From Amycolatopsis sp. A133 (GTDB taxonomy: Bacteria; Actinomycetota; Actinomycetes; Mycobacteriales; Pseudonocardiaceae), in the NCBI RefSeq assembly GCF_031082405.1, contig NZ_JAVHJU010000043.1, positions 62,001-126,000 on the forward strand: DNA of 64,000 nucleotides, read 5' to 3'. Positions 25,431-35,440 of the stretch are shown piece after piece; within the stretch, counting starts at the first letter, position 1; each line of letters begins with the position of its first letter. The translations under genes were made by a program, and so were the position numbers. The notes below the pieces were generated by a model. It was not told where the DNA came from. It saw only the letters and a program-made list of their open reading frames with translations, and did no database searches.

Positions 25431-26285
25431 TCAGGTGGTTTCCTCACCCGCTTCCCGGCGGGCGTCGTGCTGGGCCTCTTCGACCCGGTGCGACACCCGG
25501 AGCAGCCGGATCGAGGTGACCAGGCCGATTCCGCCGATGATGTTGCCCAGGGACGACCACGCCAGCGCGAGGGCCCAGTCACCCCACGAGTAGTGCGCCA
25601 TGCCACCCAGCAAGCCCGCGAACATGATGATCGAGTCGAGCACCGAGTGGAACAGCTGGGCTCCGACGAGAACGAACGCCATGGCGACCGCGGCGACGAT
25701 CTGGACGCCCAAGTTGTCGGACGCGTGCTGCATCCGGGTCATCAGCGTGATCACCGCGCCCGCCAGCACGGCCAGCAACAGCGAGCGCCACGACGTGCCC
25801 AGCGTGGCGTAATGCAGACCGCTTGCGGCCGCGGTGCCCCGGAGGTCGGGCAGGGCGACGACGATCATCCCGGCCATCACGAACCCGCCGGCCAGGTTCG
25901 TCGCCAGGGTGACCAGCCACAGGCGGAGCAGCCGCGGCCAGGTCCCCCGGCCGGACGCCAAGGCCGTGACCGGGACCAGGAAGTTCTCGGTGAACAGCTC
26001 GCTGCGGGCCAGCAGCAGCGCGATGAAGCCGATCGTGAACGCCGCGGAGGCCAGCAGCGGCTGTCCGGTCTCGTGCTCGACGACCAGGTAGGCCAGGACT
26101 CCCACCGCTACGTCGACACCACCGAGCAGGCCGGTGGCCGCCAGCGGCAGCAACGGGCGGCCGAGCCGGTCGCGGCCTTCGTCGATGATCCGGTCGAACG
26201 CTTCCTCCAGCTCCGGCTCGTCCCGGCTCCCGGCCGGGGACCGCAGGTTCCCGCTCCGGTCCTCGTCGGCCGATTCGCCTCGCAT
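25431..26285 (-). CDS. Formate/nitrite transporter (FNT) family channel
   Basis: This 284-aa membrane protein has six hydrophobic segments and FNT-type landmarks: LLARSELFTENFLVPV, LATNLAGGFVMAGMI and AGLLGGMAHYSWGDW. Family members form pentameric channels for formate, nitrite, hydrosulfide or lactate. ATG 26285 is preceded by GGGGAG at 5 nt; the frame is open further upstream to 26429 without membrane character. Placement beside a RiPP locus that may use sulfur makes a hydrosulfide role possible, but this is speculation. It more likely belongs to the genomic background. Confidence 0.88.
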   Translation of the reverse strand: MRGESADEDRSGNLRSPAGSRDEPELEEAFDRIIDEGRDRLGRPLLPLAATGLLGGVDVAVGVLAYLVVEHETGQPLLASAAFTIGFIALLLARSELFTENFLVPVTALASGRGTWPRLLRLWLVTLATNLAGGFVMAGMIVVALPDLRGTAAASGLHYATLGTSWRSLLLAVLAGAVITLMTRMQHASDNLGVQIVAAVAMAFVLVGAQLFHSVLDSIIMFAGLLGGMAHYSWGDWALALAWSSLGNIIGGIGLVTSIRLLRVSHRVEEAQHDARREAGEETT

Positions 26286-26394
26286 CGCCACTCCCCACCG
26301 CGCTGTCGCACGTCGCCCGCCGTCGGCGATCGGGCGTTTACCCGAGCGGACCGGAACTACTCCCCGGCCGGGGGATTTTCCCGTGGATCGACCG

Positions 26395-28692
26395 TCACCC
26401 GGTGCGGAGGCAGGTGATCCAGTAGTCACCGCCGGCGTCCCGGGTGACGCCGTGGGTTTCGCTGGGGAAGCCGGGGAAGTGCCGGTCGAAGTCCTCGAGG
26501 GCGCGCAGGTAGCGCAGGGTGGGCTCGTCGTGGCCGCCGGCGTTCTCGCCGGGCATGAGGACCGGGATGCCGGGCGGGGTGGTCACGACCTGGGTGGCGA
26601 CCGTGCGGTGGGCGAGCTCGGCGAGGCGGACGGGTTCGGTGCCGCCCCGCAGCAGCCGCTGGTAGGTCTGGGCGGGGGTGAGTTCGGGGCGCGGCGGGTG
26701 GGTGAACGCCGCGTCGAGCAGCGGGATGAGGTCGCTCTTGCGCAGCTGGGCGTGCATCTGGTCGCACAGCTCCCGCAGCGTCAGGCCGGCGTAGCGGGCG
26801 GGGTGTTGTTCGACCAGGGCGGGCAGGACGCCGGCGAGGCGCGCGCCGGTGTCGTAGAGCGTCTTGAAGTCGAGGAGCCCGTCGATGAGCGTGCCCCACT
26901 TGCCCTTGGTGATGCCCATCGAGAACAGGATCAGGCACGTGTAGGCGTCGGTCTTCTCGACGACGATGCGCCGGGTTTCGAGGTAGGCGGTGAGGATCCG
27001 CGCCGGGATCCCGACGTCCGCCGCGGTGCCGCGGGCGTCGGTGCCCGGACAGGTGACGCTCACCTTCACCGGGTCGAGCAGGCAGTACCCCTCCTCCAGA
27101 TCCGGGAAGCCGTGCCAGGCCGCACCGGGCTCGAGGCTCCAGCAGGCGGGTTCGCTGCGCAGCAGATCCAGCGGCGCGTCCGCGAAGGGGTATCGCTGCC
27201 CGGTTTCCGGATCACCGACCTCGTCGGGCTGCCAGGTGCCGAAGAACCAGGCGGGGCGGTCCCCGGCAGCGGCGATGCGGCGGGCGATGCGGGCGACCGC
27301 CTGCCGGAACCGGATGGCTTCGGTGACGGCCTCGTCGACCAGCCAGCGGCCGCCCGGTCCATCCATCATGCCGGCGGCGACGTCGAGCCCGGCGATCATC
27401 GGGTACAGCGGCGACGTCGTGGCGTGCATCATGAACGTCTCGTTGAACTGCCGGTGCTCGACCGGCGACCGAGGTGAGTTCTTCACGTGCAGCATCGCGC
27501 TCTGGGACATCGCGGCGAGCAGCTTGTGGGTGGACTGGGTGCTGAACACGGTGGGCCGGACGGCGTCGGGCACCGTGCCCGCGTCCACGGCCATGCCGTA
27601 GCGGCGCGTGTAGAGCGGGTGGAACCGAGCGTAGGCGAACCACGCCTCGTCCAGGTGCAGCCGCGGCACGCTGGCCCCCAGCAGCTCCGCGACGCGGACC
27701 GCGTCGTAGCACAGGCCGTCGTAGGTGGAGTTCGTGATCACCGCGTACACCGGATCCGGTGCGGCGGCTCCGGCCGCCAGCGGGCTGCCCGGCACGAGCC
27801 CGGCCACCGCCTCCTGGCCCAGCGCGGCGGGCGGGATGGGACCCATCAGCCCGTAGCCGTTGCGGGTCGGCACGAGGTAGACCGGGCGCCCGCCGGTCAG
27901 CGTCAGCCCGTGGTAGATCGCCTTGTGGCAGTTGCGGTCGACGAGCACCAGTTCGTCGGTGGCGATGCTGGCGTGCAGGGCGATGCGGTCACCGGTGGAA
28001 TCGCCGTGCAGCACAAAATACGTCAGGTCGGCGCCGAAGATGCGCGCGGCATTGCGCTCCGCGTCGCCGATCGGGCCGCTGTGCTCGAACAACGAGCCCA
28101 GCTCCGCCACGGATATCGACAAATCGGTGCGGAACAACCGCTCGCCGTAGTAGTCGAACAACGCCCGCCCGACCGGGGATTTCAGGAACGCCACGCCGCC
28201 CGCGTGGGCCGGGGTGTGCCAGGAGTATTCGTGGGTGTCGTCGAACCGCCGGAGCTCACGGAAGAACGGCGGCAGAATTTCGTCGCGGTAGCGGCGCGCG
28301 GCGACACCGATCCGGCCGGCGATGAACCCCGGCGTGTCCTCCATCAGCCACACGTAGCCGCAGATGACTTCCGAAATCCACAACGGCAGGTCGTCGACCG
28401 AGGCCGAGGTGGTCACCAGGAACACCGGGAGCCGGGTGAACCGGCCCACCAGCGCTTTCAGCACGGCTTCGGCGGACGCGTCCCGGTCGCTGTCGCCGAC
28501 GTCCCAGCTCACCAGCGCGGCGGTGAGATCGGCCCGGCTCTGCACGAGGGCCAGTGCGTCGGCATCGGTACCGGCGCGCAGAACGTCGTGCCCGTCCGCG
28601 CCGAGGTGCTCGCAGATCCGGGCCAGCTGGGCGTTGAGCACCGACGCCGAAGGGATGTCGTCCAGCGCCAGCAGAATCGTCGAACCGGCCAC
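26395..28692 (-). CDS. Orn/Lys/Arg decarboxylase-family PLP enzyme
   Basis: This full-length 765-aa enzyme has the bacterial biodegradative architecture. There is an N-terminal receiver-like wing domain (residues 1-130), a large PLP domain from about 150 with HTPAHAGGVAF, the PLP lysine K390 in STQSTHKLLAAMS, and a C-terminal domain. It would make a diamine or agmatine from ornithine, lysine or arginine; the specificity cannot be read by eye. It follows the PKS gene on the same strand after a 149-bp gap with a hairpin. That leaves open whether it supplies a polyamine to the PKS product or is unrelated. Confidence 0.92.
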   Translation of the reverse strand: MAGSTILLALDDIPSASVLNAQLARICEHLGADGHDVLRAGTDADALALVQSRADLTAALVSWDVGDSDRDASAEAVLKALVGRFTRLPVFLVTTSASVDDLPLWISEVICGYVWLMEDTPGFIAGRIGVAARRYRDEILPPFFRELRRFDDTHEYSWHTPAHAGGVAFLKSPVGRALFDYYGERLFRTDLSISVAELGSLFEHSGPIGDAERNAARIFGADLTYFVLHGDSTGDRIALHASIATDELVLVDRNCHKAIYHGLTLTGGRPVYLVPTRNGYGLMGPIPPAALGQEAVAGLVPGSPLAAGAAAPDPVYAVITNSTYDGLCYDAVRVAELLGASVPRLHLDEAWFAYARFHPLYTRRYGMAVDAGTVPDAVRPTVFSTQSTHKLLAAMSQSAMLHVKNSPRSPVEHRQFNETFMMHATTSPLYPMIAGLDVAAGMMDGPGGRWLVDEAVTEAIRFRQAVARIARRIAAAGDRPAWFFGTWQPDEVGDPETGQRYPFADAPLDLLRSEPACWSLEPGAAWHGFPDLEEGYCLLDPVKVSVTCPGTDARGTAADVGIPARILTAYLETRRIVVEKTDAYTCLILFSMGITKGKWGTLIDGLLDFKTLYDTGARLAGVLPALVEQHPARYAGLTLRELCDQMHAQLRKSDLIPLLDAAFTHPPRPELTPAQTYQRLLRGGTEPVRLAELAHRTVATQVVTTPPGIPVLMPGENAGGHDEPTLRYLRALEDFDRHFPGFPSETHGVTRDAGGDYWITCLRTG

Positions 28693-28796
28693 GGTGGAGT
28701 CCCTTCTCCGAATTGCGCTCCTCAGATATAACGGGCATCGGGCCGCGTCGTCGATCGACCGAAAGCTTGCTCTCGCGTACCTCTTTCGAGGAGAAT

Positions 28797-28817
28797 CCGG
28801 GTGAAAGTGTCACCCGG
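28797..28817 (-). terminator. 8-bp hairpin between PKS and decarboxylase
   Basis: CCGGGTGA (28797-28804) and TCACCCGG (28810-28817) are exact complements with a 5-nt loop. It is 25 bp past the PKS stop. It may end the PKS message or reduce read-through into the decarboxylase gene. Confidence 0.55.
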
Positions 28818-28841
28818 TGACCGGCTTCCGCCACGTCCGAG

Positions 28842-31800
28842 TTAATCGACGGACGTGGCCGGAGAGCGGAAACGCCTGGAGCCCAAGAGGTACCGGGCCA
28901 GTGCGGCGACGGTGGGCCGGTCGAAGAGCACGGTGGCGGGCAGGTCGGTGCCCGACAACCCGGTGAGGCGGGTGCGCAGCTCGATCACGGTGAGGGAATC
29001 GAACCCGAGCTCCGGGAACGGGCGGTCGTCGGCGATCACGGCGGCGTCCGGGTGGCCCAGGACCGCGGCGACCTCCGCGCGCAGCAGCTCGCGCAGCTCG
29101 GGCTCGGCCGGGTTCTCCGGCCAGCTGGACGGCACCGGAGCCGAGCGCGCGGCCGAAACGCCGGTCGGCGGGGCCATCGACGCGGCCGGGTCGAACCGGA
29201 CGAGCACCAGCACGGGTTCGGCCGAGCCGAGCGCCGCGTCGAACAGCGCCAGGCCCTGCTCGGCGGTCAGCCCCTCGACGCCGGACGCGTGCATGCGCCG
29301 CCGGGCGGTGGCCGAGATCCGGTCACCGAGGCCGGTGCCGAGCTCCCACAGCCCCCACGCCAGCGACAACGCGGGCAGGCCGGCCGCGCGGCGGCGGCAC
29401 GCCACGGCGTCCAGCACCCGGTTGGCGGCCGCGTAGTTGGCTTGCCCGGCCTTGCCGAACACGCCGGCGATCGAGGAAAACAGGACGAAGGCCGTCAGCG
29501 GCAGGTGCCGGGTCACCTCGTCGAGGACCAGCGCCGCGTCCACCTTGGGGCGCAGCACGACGTCCAGGCGTTCCGGCGTCTGGGCCGCCAGGACGCCGTC
29601 GTCGACGACGGCCGCGCTGTGCACGACGGCCGTCAACGGCGGATCGCAGCTGCCGGCCAGCCGCACCACCGTGGCCCGATCCGCGACGTCGGCCGCGACG
29701 ATCCGCACGTCCGCCCCGAGTTCCCGCAGGGACGCCGTCAATTCCCCGGCTCCGGGCGCCGCCGGCCCGCGCCGGCTCACCAGCAGGAGGTGCCGGACGC
29801 CGTGCGCGGTGACGAGGTGCCGGGCCAGTGCGGCACCGAGCGCTCCCGTCCCGCCGGTGATCAGCACCGTCCCGCCCGGGTCGATCGGGCGCGCCGGCGC
29901 CGGGGCGGTGCGCGTGATCCGCAGGACGTGCGGCACTCCGTCGCGGATGGCGATCTGCGGCTCCGCGCTGCCGCCGGCGAGGTCCGCCACCCGGGTCACC
30001 GGGAATCCCGGCTCGAGGTCGACCATGCTGATCCGGCCCGGGTATTCCGCCGCGGCCGCGCAGCCCAGTCCCCACACCGCCGCGGCGGCGAGGCCGGGAT
30101 CGGAGCCGGTCGCGTTGCGGGTGACCAGGAGCAGCCGGTCGGCGCTGCCCTGCCAGTCGTGGAGCACGGTGAGCGCGTGGCCGGCCGCCGTGCGCACATC
30201 GCCGGCCGCGCAGTCGATTTCGACCGTCCGCACCGGCTCCGCGGCCGCCACCGGCGGCATCGGTATCCACTGTGGACGGTAGAGCATCGTGTCCGGCGCC
30301 GCCATCGGCCGGGTCGTCAGTGACTCGATCCCGGCCGTCGGGTTCCCGGCTTCGTCGTACAGCGTGACCCGGACCGCGCCGGCGCCGAGGCGAACACCGT
30401 GCACCCTGGCTCGCCGCGCACCCGCCGCGTAGACGTCGACACCGCTCCAGAGGAACGGCACCCGCGGCTCGGCCGCCGGCCCCTCGGCCAGCGCGGTCGC
30501 GTGCACGGCCGCGTCCAGCAGGACCGGGTGCAGCTCGAACCGGCCCCCGACGCCCGGCGGGAGCTCGACCTCGGCGAAGAACTCGTCACCGAGCAACCAC
30601 AACCGTTGCACGGCCCGAAAAGCGGGCCCGTAGGCGTGCGCGCGGTAGGCCTCGGCGACGTCGGCTTCCACGGCCCCGGCCGGCGGCCACTCCCCGCTCC
30701 AGCCGGGCGGGAGCGGGCCGCGCGGGCGCAGCTTCCCCCCGGCGTGCTTCCGCCAGCGCTCGTCGTCGCGGGCCCGGGCGTAGACGTCGATCCTCGGCCC
30801 GTTCACGACGACCTGGACGTGGACGTCCGCACCCGCGTCCAGGCGCAGCGGGGCTTCGATCACCAGTTCCCCGACGCCCGCTTCGCCGGCGTGCAGGGCC
30901 AGCTCGGCGAACACCGTCCCGGGCACCAGCGCGGATCCGCCGACGACGTGGTCGGCCAGCCACCGGTGGCGGCGGACGCCGAGCGAGCCGCCGTGCACGA
31001 CCCGCGGCGAGTCGGGCGCCGCCAGCGCCGGACCGAGCACGGCGTGGTCGCCGCCGGTCTGCTCCGGGGACGGCTGGTCCAGCCAGTACCGGGTGCGCTT
31101 GAACGGATACGTGGGCACCGGCGTGATCCGCGCGCCCGAGCCGGCGAACACCGCGGTCCAGTCGACCCGGACGCCCGCCGTGTGCACCGCGCCCGCCGCG
31201 GCGAGCACCCCGGTGCCCGACATCGTGGCCGGTGCGGTGGGCAGGACGCCGGCGGTCAGCCGGCCGAGCACCGGCGCCGGGCCGATTTCGAGGCCCACGA
31301 CCGGGCCGGGAGCCGCGGCCGTGGCGAGCGCGCCGGCGAACCGCACGGTCGAGCGGGCGTGCCGACGCCAGTGGCCGGGCTCGATCTCCCCGACCGGTTC
31401 TCCGGTCACGCACGAGACGAGCGGGAGGGCGGGGCGGTGGTGCTTCAGCCCGGCAGCGACCTCGTGGAACTCGTCCAGCATCGGGTCCAGCAGCGGCGAA
31501 TGGAAGGCGTGGCTGACCCGCAGGAGCGTTCCCCCGCCGAAGCGATCGGCGAGCGCCGTCGTCGCGGCCCGCTCACCGGACAGGACCACCGAACGCGGCC
31601 CGTTGACCGCGGCGACGGCAACGGCGTCGCCCACGAGCGGAGCCACGTCCGCCTCGGTGGCCTCGACGGCGATCATCACCCCGCCGCCGGGCAACGCGGC
31701 CATGAGCCGGCCGCGCGCCGCCACGAGCGTCGCCGCGTCCGCCAGTGACAGCACGCCGGCGACGTGCGCGGCGGTGATCTCGCCGATCGAGTGTCCCAGC

Positions 31801-34800
31801 AAGACGTCGGGGCGCAGGCCCCACGACTCGAACAACCGGTACTGCGCGACGCCGAAGGCGAACAGCGCGGCTTGCGCGTGGTCGGTGCGGTCCAGCGCTT
31901 CCCCGCCGGTGAAGGCGACGTCGCGCACGCCGCCGCCCAGGGCTTCGCACGCTTCGTCGAAGGCGTCGGCGAACACCGGGAACCGCTCGGCCAGTTCCCG
32001 GCCCATCCCGGGCCGCTGCGCGCCCTGCCCGCCGAACAGCACGGCCAGCCGGGTGCCGCCCCGGACGGTCCGGCCGAGCACGCGCCCTTCGGCGACGGCT
32101 CGCAGGGCCTCCCGGTTCGCCGCGGGCACCAGCACGCGGTGCGCGAGCGGCGTCCGCCGGGCGAGGGTGTAGGCAGTGTCGGATACGTCGACGGTGTCGG
32201 GCACCTCGGTCAGCCCGGCGGCGACGAGCCGGAGCGCGTCGCCGTCCGCGGCGCTGAGCAGCCAGGGCGCCGCGGGGAACGGCCGGCGGGCCGGAGTTTC
32301 CGACGGCGGCGCCTCCTCGACGATCGTGTGCGCGTTGGTGCCGCCGATCCCGAAGGCCGACACCCCGGCCCGGCGGACCCGGTCGGTGCGCGGCCACGGC
32401 CGGGCCTGGTCCAGCAGCGCCACCCCGCCCGCCGACCAGTCGACGTGCGGGCTCGGCTCGCCGGCGTGGAGCGACGGCGGGAGTTGCTCGTGCTGCAACG
32501 CCGTCACCACCTTGATCACCCCGGCGATCCCGGCGGCGGCCTGGGTGTGGCCGATGTTCGACTTCACCGAGCCCAGCCACAGCGGCTCCCGGCGCGGGCC
32601 ACGCCCGTACGCCGCCATCAGCGCGTCCGCCTCGATCGGGTCGCCCAGCGGGGTTCCCGTCCCGTGCCCTTCGACGGCGTCGACGTCGCCCGCGGTCAGC
32701 CCGGCGTCCGCGAGCGCCGCCGCGATCAGCGCCTGCTGGGCGCGTCCGCTGGGCGCGGTCAGGCCGTTCGACGCGCCGTCGGCGTTCACCGCGGTGCCGC
32801 GCAGCAGGGCCAGCACCGGGTGCCCGTGCCGGCGGGCGTCGGACAGCCGTTCCAGCAGGAGCACCCCGGCGCCCTCCGACCACGCCGTGCCGTCGGCTCC
32901 GGCCGCGTAGGACCGGCACCGCCCGTCCGGGGAGAGGCCGCGCTGCCGGCTGAAGGCCAGGAAGGTCCGCGGGGTGGCCATCACCGTGGACCCGCCGGCG
33001 ACCGCGAGCGAACACTCCCCCGCCCGCAGCGCTTTCACGGCCAGGTGCAGCGCGACCAGCGACGACGAGCAGGCCGTGTCGACGGTGAGGGCCGGCCCGG
33101 TGAGCCCGAAGGTGTAGGAGATCCGGCCCGAGGCGACCGCGTGCGAGGACCCGATGCCCAGCCACGCCTCGAGGTCGTGGGAGCTGGTGAACCGGCTCGC
33201 GTAGTCCTCGTTCATCACGCCGACGAACACGCCCGTGTCACTGCCGCGCAGCGTCGCGACGTTGATGCCGGCCCGCTCGAACGCCTCCCAGGACGTCTCC
33301 AGCAGCAACCGCTGCTGCGGGTCGGTCGCCAGCGCCTCCCGCGGCGAGATGCCGAACATCCCGGCGTCGAAGTCCGCAAAACCGTCGAGGAACCCGCCGC
33401 GGCGGGTCACCGAGTGGCCGATCCGGTCCGGATCCGGGTCGTACAGCCCCGCCACGTCCCAGCCGCGGTCGGCGGGGAACTCCCCCGTCGCGTCCACCCG
33501 GTCGGCCACGAGCCGCCACAGGTCTTCGGGTGAGCGCACCCCGCCGGGGAACCGGCACGCCATCGCCACGACGGCGATCGGTTCCGCGGACGGCGCCGGG
33601 CTCGCGCGCGGCGGCTCCGCCGGGCTCGCCTGGCCGAGCCGCGTCAGCTCGGCGATCACCGCACCCGGCGTGGGGAAGTCGTAGATCAGCGAGTGCGGGA
33701 CGGGCACCCCGGTCAGCGCGGTGATCCGGTGCCGGAACTGGACGCCGGCCATCGAGGACAGCCCGAGGTCGGTGAAGGGCCGGTCCCGCCACCCGTCGCC
33801 GCCGTCGTGTCCGCAAAGGACTGTCAGCTCGGCCCGCACCACCGCGGCGAGATCCGGCTGCTCCGGCGCGCTCGCCATGGCGTTCCGCTTCGGTTTGCCC
33901 GACGCCGTCCGCGGGATCGCGTCGACTTCGAGGTAGGCCACCGGCACTTTGTGGAGCGAAAGCCGGCTGAGGCAGCGGCGGCGCAGCTCCTCGGCGTCGA
34001 AGCCGTCCGGCCCGGCGACCACGAACGCCACCGGCACCTGCCCGACGACGTCGTCGGGCCGGCCGGTCACGAGGACCTCCCGCACCGACGGCGACTCCTC
34101 CAGCACGGCCTCGATCTCGGTGGGGTGGACGTTCTGGCCACCGCAGACGATCACGTCGTCGACCCGGCCGTCGAGCAGCAGCCGGCCGCCTTCGAGCCGG
34201 CCGGCGTCACCGGTGCGGTACCAGCCGTCGCGCAACGGCGGCTCGGTCTGCCCGTGGTAGCCCAGCATCAGTCCCGGGCCGCGGACGAGCACCTCACCGG
34301 CGTCGATCCGGACCTCCATGCCGGGCACCGGGAGCAGTCCCGGTTCACCGGGTCGCTCCACCGCGATCTTCCCGCCCGTTTCGGTGCTCCCGTAGCCGTC
34401 GACGAGGGGCAGGCCGAACAGCTCCCGGACCGCGGCGCGGGTCGCCGGTGTGCACGGCGCACCGCCGGTCAGGCACAGCCTCGGCGGGACGAGCGGGCCG
34501 TCGGCTTCCTGGTGGAGCCGCAGGTAGGTGGCCGGTACCCCGGCCAGCACGCAACCCGGGTACCGGGCGAGCAGCTCCGGCGAGCAGCCGTCGGCGAGCC
34601 GGGTGTGCGCGCCGAGCGCGATCGTGGTGGTGAAGGCGAGCGACAGGGCGTAGGCGTGGTGGAGCGGCAGCGGCCACACCACGGTGTCGCCGGTCTCGAT
34701 CCCGAACACGGGGACGTAGCAGGCGGCGGCCGACCACAGCAGCGCGCGTTGCGAAAGGAGAACGCCCTTCGGCCGCCCGGTGGTGCCGGAGGTGTAGAGC

Positions 34801-35255
34801 AGCCAAGCCGGCTCGTCCAGGCCCAGGTCGTCCCGCGGGGTTCCCGCCGACGGCGGCGGGTTCTCGACGAAGAGGACCCGCAGCCCGGGCCGGCCCTGCC
34901 GCAGCCGTTCCGCCATCGCGGCGTGCCGCGCCTCGGTGACGAGAAGCGTCGCCCCCGAGTCGCCGGCCAGGTGAGCGAGCTCGGCCTCGGTCGCTCGCCC
35001 GCTCACCGGCACCCCGACGGCCGCGGCCCGCAGCACGGCCAGCAGCGACACGACGAACTCGACCCGGTTGCCGACGTGGACCAGCACGCGATCGCCCCGG
35101 GACACGCCGAGACCCGCGGCGAAGTCCGCACTGGCGCGGGCCAGCTCACCGTAGGTCAGCGTCCGGCGGTCGTCGGAGTAGGCGGGGCGTTCCGCGGGGT
35201 GCGCGGAAAGCGCTGTCAGCAGCGGCCTGATGAGCTCGGTCCGGATTTCCTCCAC
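28842..35255 (-). CDS. Type I PKS, AL-ACP-KS-AT-DH-KR-ACP
   Basis: Read from GTG 35255 (MEEIRTELIRPLL) the protein is 2137 aa; an in-frame start at 35315 is possible. Residues 1-470 are an acyl-AMP ligase (LLYTSGTTGRPKGV, DGYGSTETGG, ending ASGKPKRN). A carrier with S501 follows. The KS has DTACSSS (C729). The AT has GHSIGE (S1156) and the HAFH motif that predicts malonyl-CoA. The DH has HVVGGSALVP (H1436) and LLDAAVHA. The KR has GGTGALG near 1800, VDDG suggesting a B-type hydroxyl, and FSS/NYAAAN catalytic residues. The last ACP has FDSL (S2087). There is no ER and no thioesterase. It should activate a free carboxylic acid, extend it once and leave an alpha,beta-unsaturated thioester. The release partner is not obvious. 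Confidence 0.94.
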   Translation of the reverse strand: MEEIRTELIRPLLTALSAHPAERPAYSDDRRTLTYGELARASADFAAGLGVSRGDRVLVHVGNRVEFVVSLLAVLRAAAVGVPVSGRATEAELAHLAGDSGATLLVTEARHAAMAERLRQGRPGLRVLFVENPPPSAGTPRDDLGLDEPAWLLYTSGTTGRPKGVLLSQRALLWSAAACYVPVFGIETGDTVVWPLPLHHAYALSLAFTTTIALGAHTRLADGCSPELLARYPGCVLAGVPATYLRLHQEADGPLVPPRLCLTGGAPCTPATRAAVRELFGLPLVDGYGSTETGGKIAVERPGEPGLLPVPGMEVRIDAGEVLVRGPGLMLGYHGQTEPPLRDGWYRTGDAGRLEGGRLLLDGRVDDVIVCGGQNVHPTEIEAVLEESPSVREVLVTGRPDDVVGQVPVAFVVAGPDGFDAEELRRRCLSRLSLHKVPVAYLEVDAIPRTASGKPKRNAMASAPEQPDLAAVVRAELTVLCGHDGGDGWRDRPFTDLGLSSMAGVQFRHRITALTGVPVPHSLIYDFPTPGAVIAELTRLGQASPAEPPRASPAPSAEPIAVVAMACRFPGGVRSPEDLWRLVADRVDATGEFPADRGWDVAGLYDPDPDRIGHSVTRRGGFLDGFADFDAGMFGISPREALATDPQQRLLLETSWEAFERAGINVATLRGSDTGVFVGVMNEDYASRFTSSHDLEAWLGIGSSHAVASGRISYTFGLTGPALTVDTACSSSLVALHLAVKALRAGECSLAVAGGSTVMATPRTFLAFSRQRGLSPDGRCRSYAAGADGTAWSEGAGVLLLERLSDARRHGHPVLALLRGTAVNADGASNGLTAPSGRAQQALIAAALADAGLTAGDVDAVEGHGTGTPLGDPIEADALMAAYGRGPRREPLWLGSVKSNIGHTQAAAGIAGVIKVVTALQHEQLPPSLHAGEPSPHVDWSAGGVALLDQARPWPRTDRVRRAGVSAFGIGGTNAHTIVEEAPPSETPARRPFPAAPWLLSAADGDALRLVAAGLTEVPDTVDVSDTAYTLARRTPLAHRVLVPAANREALRAVAEGRVLGRTVRGGTRLAVLFGGQGAQRPGMGRELAERFPVFADAFDEACEALGGGVRDVAFTGGEALDRTDHAQAALFAFGVAQYRLFESWGLRPDVLLGHSIGEITAAHVAGVLSLADAATLVAARGRLMAALPGGGVMIAVEATEADVAPLVGDAVAVAAVNGPRSVVLSGERAATTALADRFGGGTLLRVSHAFHSPLLDPMLDEFHEVAAGLKHHRPALPLVSCVTGEPVGEIEPGHWRRHARSTVRFAGALATAAAPGPVVGLEIGPAPVLGRLTAGVLPTAPATMSGTGVLAAAGAVHTAGVRVDWTAVFAGSGARITPVPTYPFKRTRYWLDQPSPEQTGGDHAVLGPALAAPDSPRVVHGGSLGVRRHRWLADHVVGGSALVPGTVFAELALHAGEAGVGELVIEAPLRLDAGADVHVQVVVNGPRIDVYARARDDERWRKHAGGKLRPRGPLPPGWSGEWPPAGAVEADVAEAYRAHAYGPAFRAVQRLWLLGDEFFAEVELPPGVGGRFELHPVLLDAAVHATALAEGPAAEPRVPFLWSGVDVYAAGARRARVHGVRLGAGAVRVTLYDEAGNPTAGIESLTTRPMAAPDTMLYRPQWIPMPPVAAAEPVRTVEIDCAAGDVRTAAGHALTVLHDWQGSADRLLLVTRNATGSDPGLAAAAVWGLGCAAAAEYPGRISMVDLEPGFPVTRVADLAGGSAEPQIAIRDGVPHVLRITRTAPAPARPIDPGGTVLITGGTGALGAALARHLVTAHGVRHLLLVSRRGPAAPGAGELTASLRELGADVRIVAADVADRATVVRLAGSCDPPLTAVVHSAAVVDDGVLAAQTPERLDVVLRPKVDAALVLDEVTRHLPLTAFVLFSSIAGVFGKAGQANYAAANRVLDAVACRRRAAGLPALSLAWGLWELGTGLGDRISATARRRMHASGVEGLTAEQGLALFDAALGSAEPVLVLVRFDPAASMAPPTGVSAARSAPVPSSWPENPAEPELRELLRAEVAAVLGHPDAAVIADDRPFPELGFDSLTVIELRTRLTGLSGTDLPATVLFDRPTVAALARYLLGSRRFRSPATSVD

Positions 35256-35440
35256 TGCTCCGGGTATACCGCAACCACCGCCCCGCCGCCCCCACCGCGT
35301 CCGTTCGGGCAACAAGACTGCCTCGGGTGATCATCGAGCACCTTCTCGAAGCGGGCGCGGGGGCTGCGCTCGTGGCGGGCGAGTGCGGTGGCGGTGTGGG
35401 CTCCCGCCGCCGGCCGGTCCCAGGCCGATCCGCCGGGCGC

